Positions 1 through 12,258 of a stretch of 64,000 nucleotides of DNA are shown piece by piece. The notes under the pieces are model-generated. The model did not search any database and was not told the origin of the DNA. It saw only the letters and a program-made list of their open reading frames with translations. This stretch comes from Boswellia sacra (lineage: Eukaryota > Streptophyta > Magnoliopsida > Sapindales > Burseraceae): contig SNVD02000422.1 in the NCBI GenBank assembly GCA_013180625.2, positions 1 through 64,000 of the forward strand, given 5' to 3'. Both the position numbers and the translations under genes were made by a program. The stretch's first letter is position 1. Each line of letters starts with the position of its first letter.

Positions 1-1262
1 TTTCACCTCTGCTAGTCAGTGATTTCTCGGATTTAATTGTATTGATATACAATGAACCCGACGACATGTTATATACCGTTGGAAAGCTCTCGAAGTCTAT
101 TTTCTGGAGAGATTTACGGTTTATAAATCCATTTAGTGTACAAAAAGTTCTAATCAAAACAGTGTAAGATGTATAAAAATATAATTTCACAAGTCACTGT
201 AGCATGTATAATACGGGTCACTGTAGCAGAGTATTTAAACACATTTTAGGGTTTTATTTTCAGAACTTGAAGAAGGGAAAACATGGGAGGAGGCTGCATT
301 TTCTGGATTTTCTCTCATCCCTTGGAGTTCTTGAAGGAGAAAGAAGATTTTGAAAGAGGAGGAACTACAATTCCAAGAAGATTCATCTACAAAGAAGATT
401 TTCAAAGAATTTGCTAAGTTCTTTCTTTCCTTTTCAATTCTGGAATTTCTCTGTATTGTATTTGTTATTCTGATTGAATATGTGTAACTAAATCTGAATT
501 GGTTGAGGGTGATTTCAAAGCCCTTGATATGGATTTTGTGAGTTGATTGTGTAAGAAATTGTTATCCAATTCTCTAATTGAAGTTGCTTGTATTTTCCCA
601 TATCTAATGCTTATGATTGCTTACTGATTGTATTTGGAATGGCCAACTGAATATAATCTGTTGTTGTCTATTGCTAGATTAGAAATCTTGATCCGTAATT
701 GTCATGAATTTCCAATCATTAGTAGCAAAATTGTGATCAGAGATTGCAATTGGAAAATACAACCTAGGTTAAATAATCCGAACTTGTGTGATTATTGCTT
801 AGATCAACCTATCTTTCTCATCGTAATGCTTCTATTGAATTAAACTTAGAGAGCTTGTTCTAGGTTGTTTAATGGATAGAGATTAAATAAAGAGCTTGTT
901 TTATTTAACAACAAAGTAAGGAAAGATTGGGATAACAGAGCTTGTTGTTATCTACGGTTGATAACTTCAGATGCTGTAATTGGATTACAATTCTATGTTA
1001 ATTCACAAATTCATATCTTGTGGCAGAGAAAAACCCTTAACCAAGTGTCTCTCATTGATCTTTCATTCAAATTAACTTCTGTTTTGTTATTCTTAATTTG
1101 CATTCTTATTTCATTTGTTAATCATTCAACAAAACCCCCCCTTTTAGTTTATCGTTGCTGGAAAATAACGAATTCAATTAGAATCAATCCTCGTGGGAAC
1201 GATATCTACTTATCACTTTATTACTTGTGCGACTAGTATACTTGCTAGTTTCGAACGCATCA
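1..1262 (+). mobile_element. Ty3/gypsy LTR (Tat/Athila-like), left end outside window
   Basis: The segment ends with a typical Tat/Athila R-U5 tail: 'cctcgtgggaacgatatc' near 1189-1206, then a short stretch with 'acttgtgcgac' and a terminal CA at 1261-1262. A TATA-like box (tatttaaac, 232-240) is preceded by two copies of gtcactgtagca (193-204 and 217-228), as in a U3 promoter. No primer binding site or gag follows 1262, so this is either a solo LTR or the 3' LTR of an element lying to the left. The target duplication cannot be tested because the left end is missing. Small ORFs at 628-843 and 958-1236 are not protein-like. Family assignment is from the tail signature only. Confidence 0.5.
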
Positions 1263-1710
1263 GGACCTGTTTAGACACACATAGAGGCTTTGGGCCATGT
1301 GATCTAGGCACATTAACCTTTTGAGGGCAGCTCTGCTCATGCATATGACCAATTTCAGATAGGCTTGTGCAATGTTAAATCTCGCCAAGGATAATTATAC
1401 AGCTTCAACGGTACTGGTTTGATATGTTAGTATGTGCTTTAAATATTTTTATATGAATTAAGAAAAGAAGAGTTCAGAAAAGAAGCAAAATTTAGCAAAA
1501 TTTTATAAATTTCCCTAAAATTTTTAGAAACAATTTTATGATGATAATTTATGCATTCTTAGCAGCCTCATCATTTTGTGGTCTTATGAAAAGAAAAGCT
1601 CAATTCTTGTCCTGAGTTACAAAAGTTTTCTTAAAAGAAGATTTTATTGGAAGTTATGTATTTCGTATCAAATAGCATTTGAAAAAATGTTTTAGCATAA
1701 TTATCAAAAG
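1263..1710. other. No recognisable gene
   Basis: I see no convincing ORF or repeat here. Bases 1263-1440 have a less AT-biased composition than the surroundings and could be a remnant of a gene 3' region interrupted by the LTR on the left, but no frame is recognisable. Confidence 0.3.
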
Positions 1711-4354
1711 CTTTTTTTTATATGACTGAGAGAGACAATATTTTATTGTTTTAAGTACAGACATCAAGAAGAAGTATTTTGATGAACTTAGTCATTCAAT
1801 AGTTATTTATTCTAAATATTATAAAACATTAGATGACATATTATTCCATTATGTCCTAACTATTAGAAGCTTTTATAAAGATTTTCCATTAAAGCAAGGA
1901 TTTATTTTATATTAATATAATTTTTTATTAATTTACAAATATTTTTCTATTCCTACCCACTAATTAAGTTTTATACTCACCCCTTTTTTAAAACCTTTTA
2001 CCCCCAACTGAACAAGGTGCCATCTGTTTTCAAGAAATAATTTGTTGTTTTCACATGTACTCGTAATTGATTTAACATTTTATTGGTGGATGATCCAGCT
2101 AAAATTCGGGTACTTCTGGCCGCCTATCTTATGAAATTGGTTGCTAGCCGTGAAGTGGGCAGGTAAAGAGCCATTAAGGAAGGCTTAAACTCCATTCAAA
2201 AGACAAATAAAGAAAACCAAGAAAGGGTGTTAAAGGACTTCTAATTTTAGTCCTTAGTATGATGCTTCCATTTATTGACCAACAAGTGGTTGAGGTCTGG
2301 CGCTATAAACGTGCATAGTCACATTTAAAAACTACCGCTCCACTCATTATATTTAATCTATCTACTTGTTAATCATTAATTTAAAAAAAAATTGAGATGC
2401 AAAATTTTAAATAAAATTTAGGAACATTATCATTTAAATATAAAGATATATGAAATAAGTAATTTGTGAATGATATTTTTAACATATATTTGCATTTTAT
2501 ATTAACATAATTTTCAAATAATATATTGTACAACTATGGGCATACTTTTCCTCTTATTGAACGTTTAAAGTTGCAGTTTTTACCATTTATGATACAAATT
2601 TCAAAATATTCATACCAGGCATAGATTTTAGGTTTATTTGAGAGATTTGAAGTCAAGATATAACTATTACTTATAAGTGCTTTTCATGGGGCAATGTACA
2701 ATAAAAACTAATGCAAAAAAGAAAAGGGTTGAGAAAATAGAGCCAAATAAATTGAGTAAGTCTGATTTTCAATTTAATAATTAATAGCGAAGTATAGTTT
2801 TAATAGTGTAATCCCCGATTCGATTAAAAAAATAAATAATAAATGAATCAGGCATTCTGAGCAGATTATAGAAAATTAAAATCTCTCAAAACATTGCTAA
2901 ATCAAGTAAATTACTAAAATAATCTTAAAAATTTAAATCAAAATATTCTTGTCCTAAATTAGATTCTTCAACAGTGGTTCTTCGATAATGAATCAATCCA
3001 TGTGTTTAGCTTTTTAAATGATTTTGAAGCTTTAAATATTAATGTTTAAATATTTACACATTTTAAGGTTTGAACTAAGAGACTCTAAGAAAAAAAAATC
3101 TAGCGGATAATTATATTCTCTGCCGAAAAAAGAGCAGAGGATATTCTATGTATATAATTACATCCACTCATTTGAAAGTCAAGATGTAGCAAACAATTAT
3201 ATTCATTTTAAATGTTCAACTCTCGATGGTCCCATACTTTTATAAATTTAAAAAAATTAATGTATGACTCACAATGTTTTATTGTTTAATTTAATAAATG
3301 ATCATTCCATTTATGTGACGATATTGTTGGTTGGTTACTTAAATTTTTCATAATTATAAAATAAGGAAATTAAATGGATAAAGATCAATAGACAATAGTA
3401 ACCATGAACACATTGAATATTACTCCTATGACAGATCAATTCCTCCCTATGAGGTAATAACCCAGTTGTAGATCAATAAAATTCTAGCTAAATTGGGATG
3501 TAGCCAAAAATTTATTCTCGGGAGGTAGCAAAAAAATTTTAAAATGCTTTTTATAAGCCTCAACATTACAAAATGATCTTATTAATTGAAAAAAGAAAAT
3601 GAATAATACCATATATACAACCTATTTACAATGAATTCTCCTTACAACCTGAGTTGATAAAATCCTACAAAAAATATAATTACCATGTTCTCTATTATAA
3701 CTTCCCTCAAATTTTTTTTTTGTTTTTTACTCCTCTGGTGAATTTTTTACCAACTCAAATTGCAAGAAATTGATTGATGAATTGAGTTCTAGATGTAATG
3801 TAAAAAAATTTCACAATTTGGTAGATATAATGAACCTTATTGTTTAAAATAGAAAATTTATTTGGAAAAAGAATTAAAATTTTGTTCAAACTTGCTCAGT
3901 TGCTTTTTATCTGTTGAAGAATAAATAAATAAATAATTTAGATAACTATTAACATAAGAAAAACTAAATATAAAGTATAAAAAGTAATTGAGAGAAGATA
4001 TATATATATAAAAAGATTGTAATGCTAGTAAGAGAAGCCTAAAGTTTGGAAGGAGTGAGAAGGGTGCTGTATATATATAAGTTGATTTGAAGGAAATTAA
4101 TTGTTTTTTTAATAAAAATTTTATAATAAGGATTGGGAAAAAGAGAACATTATTATTATAACAAAAATTAATTAGAGGAGGAGAAAGAGAACTGTTTTAA
4201 GAAACCTCTATAAGAGTGAAAACTAGAAAATTTAATATGCATGACATGGAAGTTTGATAAGACTTATAAAAATGTGTACAGTTTTGGAAATGAAATTAAT
4301 TTGTAACTTTAAATATTCTTTTCCAATTAAAACTCCTTTTAATTGACCTAATCT

Positions 4355-4357
<3 letters not shown>

Positions 4358-4389
<32 letters not shown>
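4358..4389. repeat. (TA)n microsatellite
   Basis: Simple TA tract of about 30 bp in copy A. The corresponding place in copy B (about 22775-22790) is much shorter, so it has changed since the duplication. The minus-strand ORF crossing it (4232-4474) is a by-product of the repeat. Confidence 0.9.
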
Positions 4390-4396
<7 letters not shown>

Positions 4397-5004
4397 TTTA
4401 AGTCTTGGGAAGCAACAGCCCGGCCTAGGCCCCCTCCCTCCGTGGCTCCACCCTTGGCTAAACCACAATCTCATAACATATGTTATGCCATTCAGACTTA
4501 ATATTTTTTGCTTCCTCTTCGACTAAAGTTATTTGCGCTTAATGGTACTTGCAATTTAAATTTAATTAAACAAATTAAGCGCATAGAGGTTCACATCTAT
4601 TATCTATATATATCAACTATCAAAAAAAGAAAAGTGAAAATTAATCAATGAACGGTTATGCCCACGATGGCTAATTAAAAAAAAAAAAGAAAACTGCAAA
4701 ATAACTCCCTTTCCTTGTTACTTCATGGCAGTTAGTTAATAAGAAATAGCCAACAAAAAAGAAAAAAAAACAATTAATTATATATTTGAATAATGAAAGA
4801 TAAACCGGTTCTTTCTTAGAGTGAACACCAATGGCCAATGTTAATTAGTTTATTCTTCACACGCACGGCTAAATTAAATCATCCCTTTTCCATTCTATGT
4901 TAAGTTTTTCCACAAAACTACTTTTCTTTGTAAACTATATGTAAATTGAACTAATTAATTTTTTATTCAAATAAAGTGGTATATCAAAGCTGCATTGTCA
5001 CACC

Positions 5005-5094
5005 ATGTCAGCTAGTGCTCCGTCTACAGGTCCCAAGCCTGACAAGGACATGAGTCCAAAAGTGGAGGAGATTGTGGAGATCCCATTGAATTAG
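5005..5094 (+). other. 29-codon ORF kept in both duplicate copies
   Basis: An ATG-to-TAG frame of 29 codons lies in a GC-richer patch. Copy B has the same frame and length at 23378-23467, with several amino-acid changes but no frameshift. The peptide begins MSASAPSTG in copy A and MLASAPSTG in copy B. It is rich in Pro, Lys and Glu towards the C-terminus. I do not recognise a family. It may be an exon scrap of a lost host gene or chance conservation, since the copies are young enough that most short frames survive. Confidence 0.2.
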
Positions 5095-5689
5095 AGCGAG
5101 CCACCAATCCTATCCCGCTACTAAGAAGGGATCTTAACCAGTTTAATTAATACTCCTAAAACTCTTTAAATTGTTGGAGATCTTTTGTGTTGAACAATTC
5201 AATAGAAAACTTTGAAAAAATGTGTATCCAAATTTGTGTCCAATCGTAGCCGGAGTTTTACAATTAAGCATAGCTTTAATTTATTAAAAAATTATCTTTT
5301 ACTAAACTTCAGTCTTCGCATAATTACTTCTCTCATGTTGATTCTCCTTCGCATATGCGATACATATTGATGATAATGTTGCTAAATCTTGAACTTCATT
5401 AACTCTTTTATCATCCTTCAAATTAATTAAACATGTTATTATTCATTTGCAAGTATTCCTCCATAAAACTACCATTCAGCAGACAAAAAAGAACTCAAAT
5501 TACTTATTAAAGCAATTTCACATGATGTACGTACGTTCCAAAATCATTTTTGTTGGCAAATGATCTTCATCCTCAACAAACCGCGAAACAACTTCTAGAT
5601 GGACAGTTCAATTCTACTTCGCCTTCACTTCTTATTTCTCGAAATTGAAGATCGATTGTTGTGGTGTATATTCCAAAACCCAACTCTTA

Positions 5690-6985
5690 GGTAGTGTTTG
5701 TTTCAATCACTTAACACTTTTTAGATTTAAATACTTTTTAGAACTTAATTTACACCACTTAATTAATAGTTAGTTTGTTTCCTTTTTTAGATACCACTTA
5801 AAAAAAGTGGTAAGAGAATATTTTACATTTAATGTGACTTTTTTACCCTGGTTAAAATGTAAAATGTTAATATTTATATTTATACAATCATTTAAAAATT
5901 AAATAGCTAATAAAATTAAATCAAAATTCTTTTTCATTTAAATAATTAATATTATATTTCTTACAACCTTTAAAAAATAATTGTCAACTAAAATTAAATA
6001 AATTTTTTTTCATTTAAACAGTTAATATTATATTATATAAACTCATACGATATTATTGCATAACCACTATATCATTAATATTATCAATTTTTAAAATTCA
6101 TTACTCCAATTAGATCAAGTTTAAGTCATATCAATTTGTATAAAAAATATCGTAAGAGTAGTATTTTATTTATTACATTTTGAAGACCATATTTTGAATC
6201 ATAGAAGAATAATTCTATTAATTAAAGTGTTTTCCATTTCATAAACTTAAAAAGAAAAAAAACTAATATGATATTTTAACTGACAATATTAAATATTAAT
6301 ATTTTAATTTAAATTAACACTATTAAATAAAATAAAATGTCCTTAGCAATCTAATAAATAACTTTTGAAGTTTCAATAAAACTATCCCTAAAATATGTAT
6401 AAAATTCTATCAAATATATTATCTATTTTAAAACTCGCTATTCATAATGATATCAAAATTTTTAATAGTTATTATTCAACATATTATTAGCTAATTAATT
6501 TGAGATATTATTAGAAATAAATGAAAGTTTACGAATTATAAAAATTATTTATCATAAATTATAAATATAGTAATAAATAACATAATAATTTCATAATAAA
6601 TACTAAAACAATCACAAATATACCAAAATTGTATATTTTAATAAATTAAAATTATATTCATAAATAAAAATCTGATAAAATATATATTATTTTAATATGT
6701 ATGGATATTTATGGAATAAAATTATTAACACGTCATTTAGACAATAATGATTAGAAAATTGGATAAAATTTATATTATTTTAATATCCAGGGATATTTAT
6801 GGCATAAAATTTTTAACACTTCATTTAGGCAATAGTGATTAGAAAAAGTGATAAATTTTCACTTTTTCAATTAAGTGATTTATCACTTAAAATAAGTGCT
6901 AAATGAAAAAACAAACAAAAATTTTAAAATGTAAATCTAAAGACTTTAAGTGTTAAGTGATAAGTGGAAGAAAGCAAACACCACC
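5690..6985. mobile_element. PIF/Harbinger-like MITE (1.3 kb), TSD TTA
   Basis: The ends are inverted: the left begins ggtagtgtttgtttc and the right, on the other strand, begins ggtggtgtttgctttc. Both continue into related cacttaacac motifs. It is flanked by TTA at 5687-5689 and 6986-6988. Copy B of the segmental duplication has the uninterrupted site (caactcttaggc around 31600), with one TTA, so the borders are exact. TIRs of the GG..TGTTTG type plus a TTA target duplication are the hallmark of PIF/Harbinger (Tourist-like) elements. There is no transposase inside. The interior is very AT-rich and contains an 88-bp direct repeat (about 6674 and 6762, with a partial third copy at about 6850). 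Confidence 0.85.
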
Positions 6986-7097
6986 TTAGGCGATGTAGGA
7001 GATCTAGCATCCATAATTTGAGGTGTTACAGTAATCATTGCCATAACTATGTTTTGGCATTACAACTAAAACAATTAATACATAGATTATTTAAAAG

Positions 7098-7147
7098 CTC
7101 TCTCTCTCTCTCTCTTTCTCTCCCTCGCTCTCTCCCTCTCTTTCTCT
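7098..7147. repeat. (CT)n microsatellite
   Basis: Imperfect CT tract that generates the Ser/Leu-rich pseudo-ORF 6964-7254. The duplicate in copy B (about 31729-31742) is much shorter. Confidence 0.85.
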
Positions 7148-7888
7148 CTATGTGTGTTTCATTTGATGAGAACAGAAATATAGTTATTGATATTTTATCC
7201 CAAATGTACAGTGTAGAATTTCTAACAAGAGAACTATATAAAATTTATAATTAAATAAAGGTAAAGAAACACAAACTTTTTTTTTGGTTTCCTGTATACT
7301 TCTTGTTTTCTTAAGAATATCATAAAATATTATTGAATTTCACAAATTAAAGGCGACAAATTGGAACAAAGAGAAAAGGAAAACCAATGAACTAAAATTT
7401 TTCTAAGATTTTTTTTTTATTGTGACCATAATAATTTGTGGTCCATCTCATAGAATTTGCTTGATTTCATATGTATATTTCAACCTAAATATTTATTGCT
7501 ATGAGAAGCAACTCTTAGGTCTGAAGGGCCAAGGTCTTCCTACCCCTAAGGGTAGCTTTGCCCTTGATCATGTCATAGTGCCAACGTATTAAAACGGGTC
7601 CAACCTAATGTGGACGATCCAAATTCTACGGACACTCATGAAGAATTAAGATTATTTGGGTAGAATACGAAAATCTACATGAATTAATAAGCATGTAACC
7701 ACAAAATTAAAGAAATGAAAGATGTGATGAAGCTGCCCACAATTCTAAAGTACATAGAGATGGAAAAAGACTCCATCAATCGTTAAAATGAAAGAAACAA
7801 GTTAAAGAAGCATAACTTTGAATAAAATATAAAAATTATATATTTTAATGAAATATTATAAAATGTTAATTAATTGAAGTTTAAGTAA

Positions 7889-8060
7889 AAGAAATTTTCA
7901 TATTTGTTAGGGGCCTTCTTAATTTTACCCTCCCTCATAAATCTTTTTATGCAATAGCCTCCAACCCCTGAATTTCCCAAACTACCCCTCATATAATAAC
8001 TCTCTCTAACTCTCTCTAACTAACTCAAACCACCCCCATTACTCGCTCTCTCTCTAACTC
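7889..8060. mobile_element. MULE left-terminus fragment ending copy A
   Basis: The sequence from aagaaatttt matches the first ~190 bp of the full MULE that starts at 32532. This includes the 'accctccct' and 'caatagcctc' motifs of the terminal region and the CT-rich stretch. It is immediately preceded by tttaagtaa (7880-7888), identical to the 9 bp that follow the MULE right end at 54968-54976. It stops at the duplication junction, so the duplicated unit included the flank and first part of an already inserted MULE. Confidence 0.8.
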
Positions 8061-8414
8061 TAATCCCTCATATAATTACCAAAAAACACAAGAGCATTTT
8101 TTGTATATGATTGAGAGAGGTATTATTTATTGCTTCAAGTAGAGACAGTAAAAAGAAGTATTTTGATGAACTTTGTCATTCAATAGTTATTTATTCTAAA
8201 GTTTCGTAAAACATTAGATGACATATTATTCTTTTATGTCCCAACTATTAGAAGTTTTTATAAAGATTTTTCATTAAAGCAAAGATTTATTTTATATTAA
8301 TATAATTTTTTTATTAATTTACGAATATTTTTCTATCCCCATTCACTGAGTTTTATACTCACATTTTTTTTTTAAACCTTTTACCCCCAACTGAACAAGG
8401 TGTGATCTATTTTC

Positions 8415-8761
8415 TGTTACACACTCTATCACGAATTTGTAGAATTCAGACGTCGTATGTTATGAATAACTTAACAGAAGTTTGTTACGACACACATAAC
8501 AGAGGTGAATAACTTGATGATTTTATTCAAACCGAAATAGTCGTTATATAGGCGTTACATCAACTAAATATAACGTGAATCCATGAATATAGAACCACGA
8601 TCTACCACTAAATCACTATTAACTTGTAGAGAAATAATAGGATAACTAATGCCTAAGATTACTCACATGAATTGATCAAATCATGACCAAATCAAAGTCA
8701 ACAACTTATTCCTAAAGAATAGGACACATGATCTGCGCAATATTTGCATAGAACTCCAACA
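8415..8761 (-). repeat. Copia element 1, 3' LTR
   Basis: 347 bp, TGTTACAC...CTCCAACA. It differs from the other LTR (14778-15124) at about 20 positions by eye (about 94% identity), with no length difference. Confidence 0.93.
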
Positions 8762-8819
8762 TTCCCCCCCTTAAACTGAATATTAGGAAATGTTCAGTTT
8801 AATTCTCATGTAGACCCCT

Positions 8820-10330
8820 TCAAGCTGGATCTTCAACAGTGCAAACTCTAAGCAACTTCCTAAGTTTCACAAAACTTGCCAATTTGAGAGGTTTGGTGAA
8901 GATATCAGCCACTTGATCTTCACTTCTGCAGTAAACAAGATCAATGATTCCATCTTTTGTGAGATCACGCAAGAAATGATATCTCACATCTATGTGTTTG
9001 CACCTTCCATGTAAAACAGGATTCTTTAAAAGTTTAATAGCTGAACTGTTGTCACAAAACATTTGAGTAGAACCTAGTTGCTTGAACTGAAGTTCATCAA
9101 GAATCTTCCTCAACCAAAGTGTTTGACATGCACAAGAAGCTGCTGCAACAAACTTAGCTTTTGTTGTTGACAAAGTGACTATTGGTTACTTCTTTGATGA
9201 CTATGAAACTACTGTTGAACCCATCATAAACACATATCCGGATGTGCTTTTTCTATCATCTAAATCTCTTGCATAATCACTGTCTGTGAACCTGAACATA
9301 ACAGAATTCTGTTTCATTTTATAAAACAGACCATATTCAGCAGTACCACGCAAGTAACGTAGAATCCTCTTTGTAACTTGTAAATGAACCTCTTTTGGAC
9401 TCTCTATATATCTGCCAACAAAACTGACTGCATACATTATATCAAGTCGAGTTGTTGTTAAGTACATCAAACTTCCAACAATTTATTTGTAAAGTGTACT
9501 ATCAACTCTTTTGCCTATAGGATTCTTCACAAGCTTCAATGTCAACTGAATTAGAGTTGTAACCGGGTTGTGATCCTTCATCTAAAATCTTTCTAAGATC
9601 TCTTGAACATATTTCTTTTGAGAAATAAATATCCCAGTAGCTATTTGCACAAGTTCTATGCCAACAAAATAGTGCATCATGCCAAGATCGGACATATCAA
9701 ACTCATGCATCATAGACTCCTTAAATTCCTCAAACATAACACTATCACTTCCGTTATAAATCAAATCATCTACATATAGACATATCATAAGCATCTTTCC
9801 TTTATCTCCAATTTTTATGTAAAGAGTATGAGCATATGGACACTTTTTAAAACTTCCTTCAAGAAATAAGCATCTATACTACTATACCAAGCTCTAGGTT
9901 ATTGCTTTAGTCGATATAAAGCATTTTTCAACTTATAAACTTTATGCTCACTACCTTTTATAATATAACCAGGAGGTTGATCAATAAATACCTCTTCTTG
10001 TAAGTCTCCATGTAGAAACCCTGATTTCACATCAAGTTGGAAAATGGGCCAAGCATTTTGAGCTACTACTACAGTCAACAATCTGATTGTATCATGCCTT
10101 GCGACAGGAGCAAACACCTCCTTGTAGTCCATGCCAGGCTCTTGTTTGTAGCCTTTAGCCACCAAGCGTGCCTTGTATTTGTCAACTTCACCATTTTCCT
10201 TTAACTTTGTCTTGTAAACCCACTTCACACCAATTATTTTCTAACCTTTTGAAAGTTCAGTCAATTCCCACGTATTGTTTCTCTCAATGGCTGCAATCTC
10301 CTCATCCATAGCCTTTTGCCATTTTTGCTC
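8820..10330 (-). pseudogene. Copia element 1 reverse transcriptase-RNase H
   Basis: Read on the minus strand from the junction with the solo LTR. An RT N-terminal block contains KWVYKTKLK and 'KARLVAKGYKQ' (10228-9899). The catalytic YVDD follows in 'ICLYVDDLIY' (9794-9582), then the RT C-terminal block (9470-9201) and RNase H with 'ADIFTKPL' near its end (9173-8820). Together these are the copia RT (RVT_2) and RNase H regions. The frame is broken at several places, around 9900, 9580 and 9200, so no full polyprotein can be made. The active-site aspartates are still present. Confidence 0.9.
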
Positions 10331-10711
10331 TTTAACAGCTACTTGAAACATTATAGGATCACAATATGAAAATAGGACAAAATGTTGACCCAGGTATGGC
10401 AACCCAAGAGGGGGGGTGAATTGGGTTTTTATTTATCAAAACGGATTTGTAAAACTTTTCTTGAAAGATCAAAATTAGTTTACTCTTTCTCTGAGAATGA
10501 AGGTAAAGAAGATGAAATTAGAAGTTATCAAATATGTAATCAAGAGAATAATAATAATGAACAATCACAAGTGCAAGTAAATGTAAAGAGGAAAGGGATA
10601 GAGAGAGTGCAAACTCAATTTACGTGGTTCGGCAAACCTTGCCTACGTCCACGGGCTCCTAGCTCCACGAGCTAAGCTTTCCACTAAGTTGTAGAATCTT
10701 TACAACTTGCT

Positions 10712-10970
10712 TGATGAACAACCTCACCAAGACTTTTTCTTCCAACTCTTGATAACACCACACCAAGAGTTCTTCTTGATGAACAACCTCACCAAGGCAA
10801 CTTCCTTCAACCCTTGATAACACCACACCAAGAGTTCTTCTTGATGAACAACCTCACCAAGGCAACTTCCTTCAACCCTTGATAACACCACACCAAGAGT
10901 TCTTCTTGATGAACAACCTCACCAAGGCAACTTCCTTCAACTCTTGATAACACACAACAAGAGTTCTCTC
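10712..10970 (-). repeat. 65-bp tandem repeats in solo LTR (4 units)
   Basis: Units start at gatgaacaacctcaccaagg and repeat every 65 bp. The last unit is partly degenerate. On the sense strand they lie downstream of the TATA box, so they would be in the transcribed part of the LTR. Unit number differs between LTR copies in this window. Confidence 0.9.
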
Positions 10971-11319
10971 AAGGATAACTATTATCCTTTACAATAATAT
11001 CTCACTCTCACCACAATACAAGAACAAAGATAATTTTTACAACAAAAGTATAACTCTCTTCAAAGAGTAGATAAATAATATAAAAGCTCTCTAGACTTGA
11101 TATTTCTCTTGCTTTTTGCTTGATAAAATGCTTCTCTGGCACTCCTTGAATGCATGGGAGAATGGCTCCTTTTATAGGCAAATGAGATGAACTTAATCAA
11201 GTGAAGACACCAACTCCAAATTTTCTGCCCACCATAAAAACCGTAATCTTGTCCTCCATTTTTGTCAATGTTCTGTTTGAAATTTGAAAATCTGCAAAAC
11301 ATAAAAGATTTGTACATTT

Positions 11320-11990
11320 GAATAAGATTTCCAACGCATTAAAAATCAAGTCATTTGGATATCTGTAGCTCAGGATATGGCCAAAACACCATTCGGTGCT
11401 TATGTGACTTGATTTTTCTTTCTTGTGTCAGTCCACCAAATTGAATGATAATTCTGTCAGCCTTCCGTTTGAAATTTTAATTTCTTCAAAACATGAAAGA
11501 TCTGCATATTTGAATAATATTTCCAAAACATTAAGAATCAAAGTATTTGGATATCTCTATCTTAAGATATGGCCAAAACACCATTCGGTGCTCATGTGAG
11601 TTGATTTTTCTTCTTTGTGTCAGTCCACCGAATTGCATGTCAATTATGTCGGCCTTCTGTTTGAAATTTGAATTTTTTTAAAACATATGAAATGTTTTTC
11701 ATTAAGTCATCTTTCCAATGCCATAAGAATCAAGTCATTTTGATTTTTCTAGCTCAAGATATGTCCAAAGGAGTATTCGGTGCTCATGTCAGCTGCTTCC
11801 ATTTGTCTTTCAACTTGCATGATGATTTGGACAACCTTGCACTTGAAATTTGAATTTCATTAAAACATATGAAATGTTATAAATTGAGTAAGCTTTCCAA
11901 AGGCTCAAGAATCACGTCATTTGGATATTTGTAGAGATATATATGACCAATTGATTGAACATTGCTCATGTGTCACATTCCTTGAGTCAA
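11320..11990 (-). repeat. 192-bp tandem repeats in solo LTR (about 4 units)
   Basis: The motif attcggtgct recurs at 11391, 11583 and 11775, exactly 192 bp apart, and in a degenerate form at about 11961. Each is preceded by 'caagtcatttggatatct' or a variant. On the sense strand these lie upstream of the TATA box, in U3. Confidence 0.85.
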
Positions 11991-12258
11991 TCCTTGTTCT
12001 TAAACTTTGGTGCCTTTAACATGTAGTCTTCTCCTTAGCTTCAACACTTCATTTTAATAAGCCTCTTCTTGATTTTAAAATTATTTCAATGATCTTACTC
12101 TTGCACATAAATAAACATGTTAGTAAATCTCAATTAATCAATGTGTATTGTTATCATCAAAATTATCATGTAGCCTTAGGGCTAACACAAAATGTGTAAG
12201 TGGATCCTCATTATCAAATCCTGATACTTGATAATCTGACATCCATGTTGGCCTTCTT

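Larger units (their letters stand above)
1711..8096. repeat. Tandem segmental duplication, copy A
   Basis: This stretch aligns by eye to the interrupted copy B: 1711-2034 to 8097-8414, about 2030-2957 to 15125-16077, 2957-5611 to 21419-23980, and 5608-8060 to 31521-32720. The two copies are in direct, adjacent orientation. Apart from the inserted mobile elements, differences are point changes and small indels, such as about 70 bp around 4010-4080 that is absent in B between TA-rich tracts. The unit is almost entirely non-coding and AT-rich. It includes a GC-rich island at about 4405-4452, present in both copies, that may be an older dispersed repeat. The last ~170 bp (7889-8060) are the left end of a MULE, and 8061-8096 is unmatched filler at the junction. 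Confidence 0.9.
10383..12187 (-). mobile_element. Solo LTR of Sirevirus-like family, nested in copia 1
   Basis: 1805 bp beginning TGTTGACCCAGG and ending GGGCTAACA, matching the LTRs at 23981-25771 and 29741-31520. It is flanked by caaaa at 10378-10382 and 12188-12192. There is no internal domain, so it is a solo LTR from LTR-LTR recombination. Sense strand is minus, by comparison with the full element. It contains four 65-bp tandem repeats (about 10712-10970) and a run of about 192-bp repeats further in. Frames inside it (10382-10675, 11060-11317, 11668-11853) are not genes. Confidence 0.93.

Noticed and set aside
4405..4452. GC-rich island as a coding exon or rRNA fragment
   Set aside because: No frame is open across it in both copies A and B (22798-22850) and no rRNA similarity is recognised; more likely an old dispersed repeat.
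6964..7254. ORF with a Ser/Leu repeat
   Set aside because: Made by the (CT)n microsatellite and starts inside the MITE end.
10712..10970. Regularly spaced repeats as a CRISPR array
   Set aside because: The units are contiguous 65-bp tandem repeats without unique spacers, in a plant LTR.
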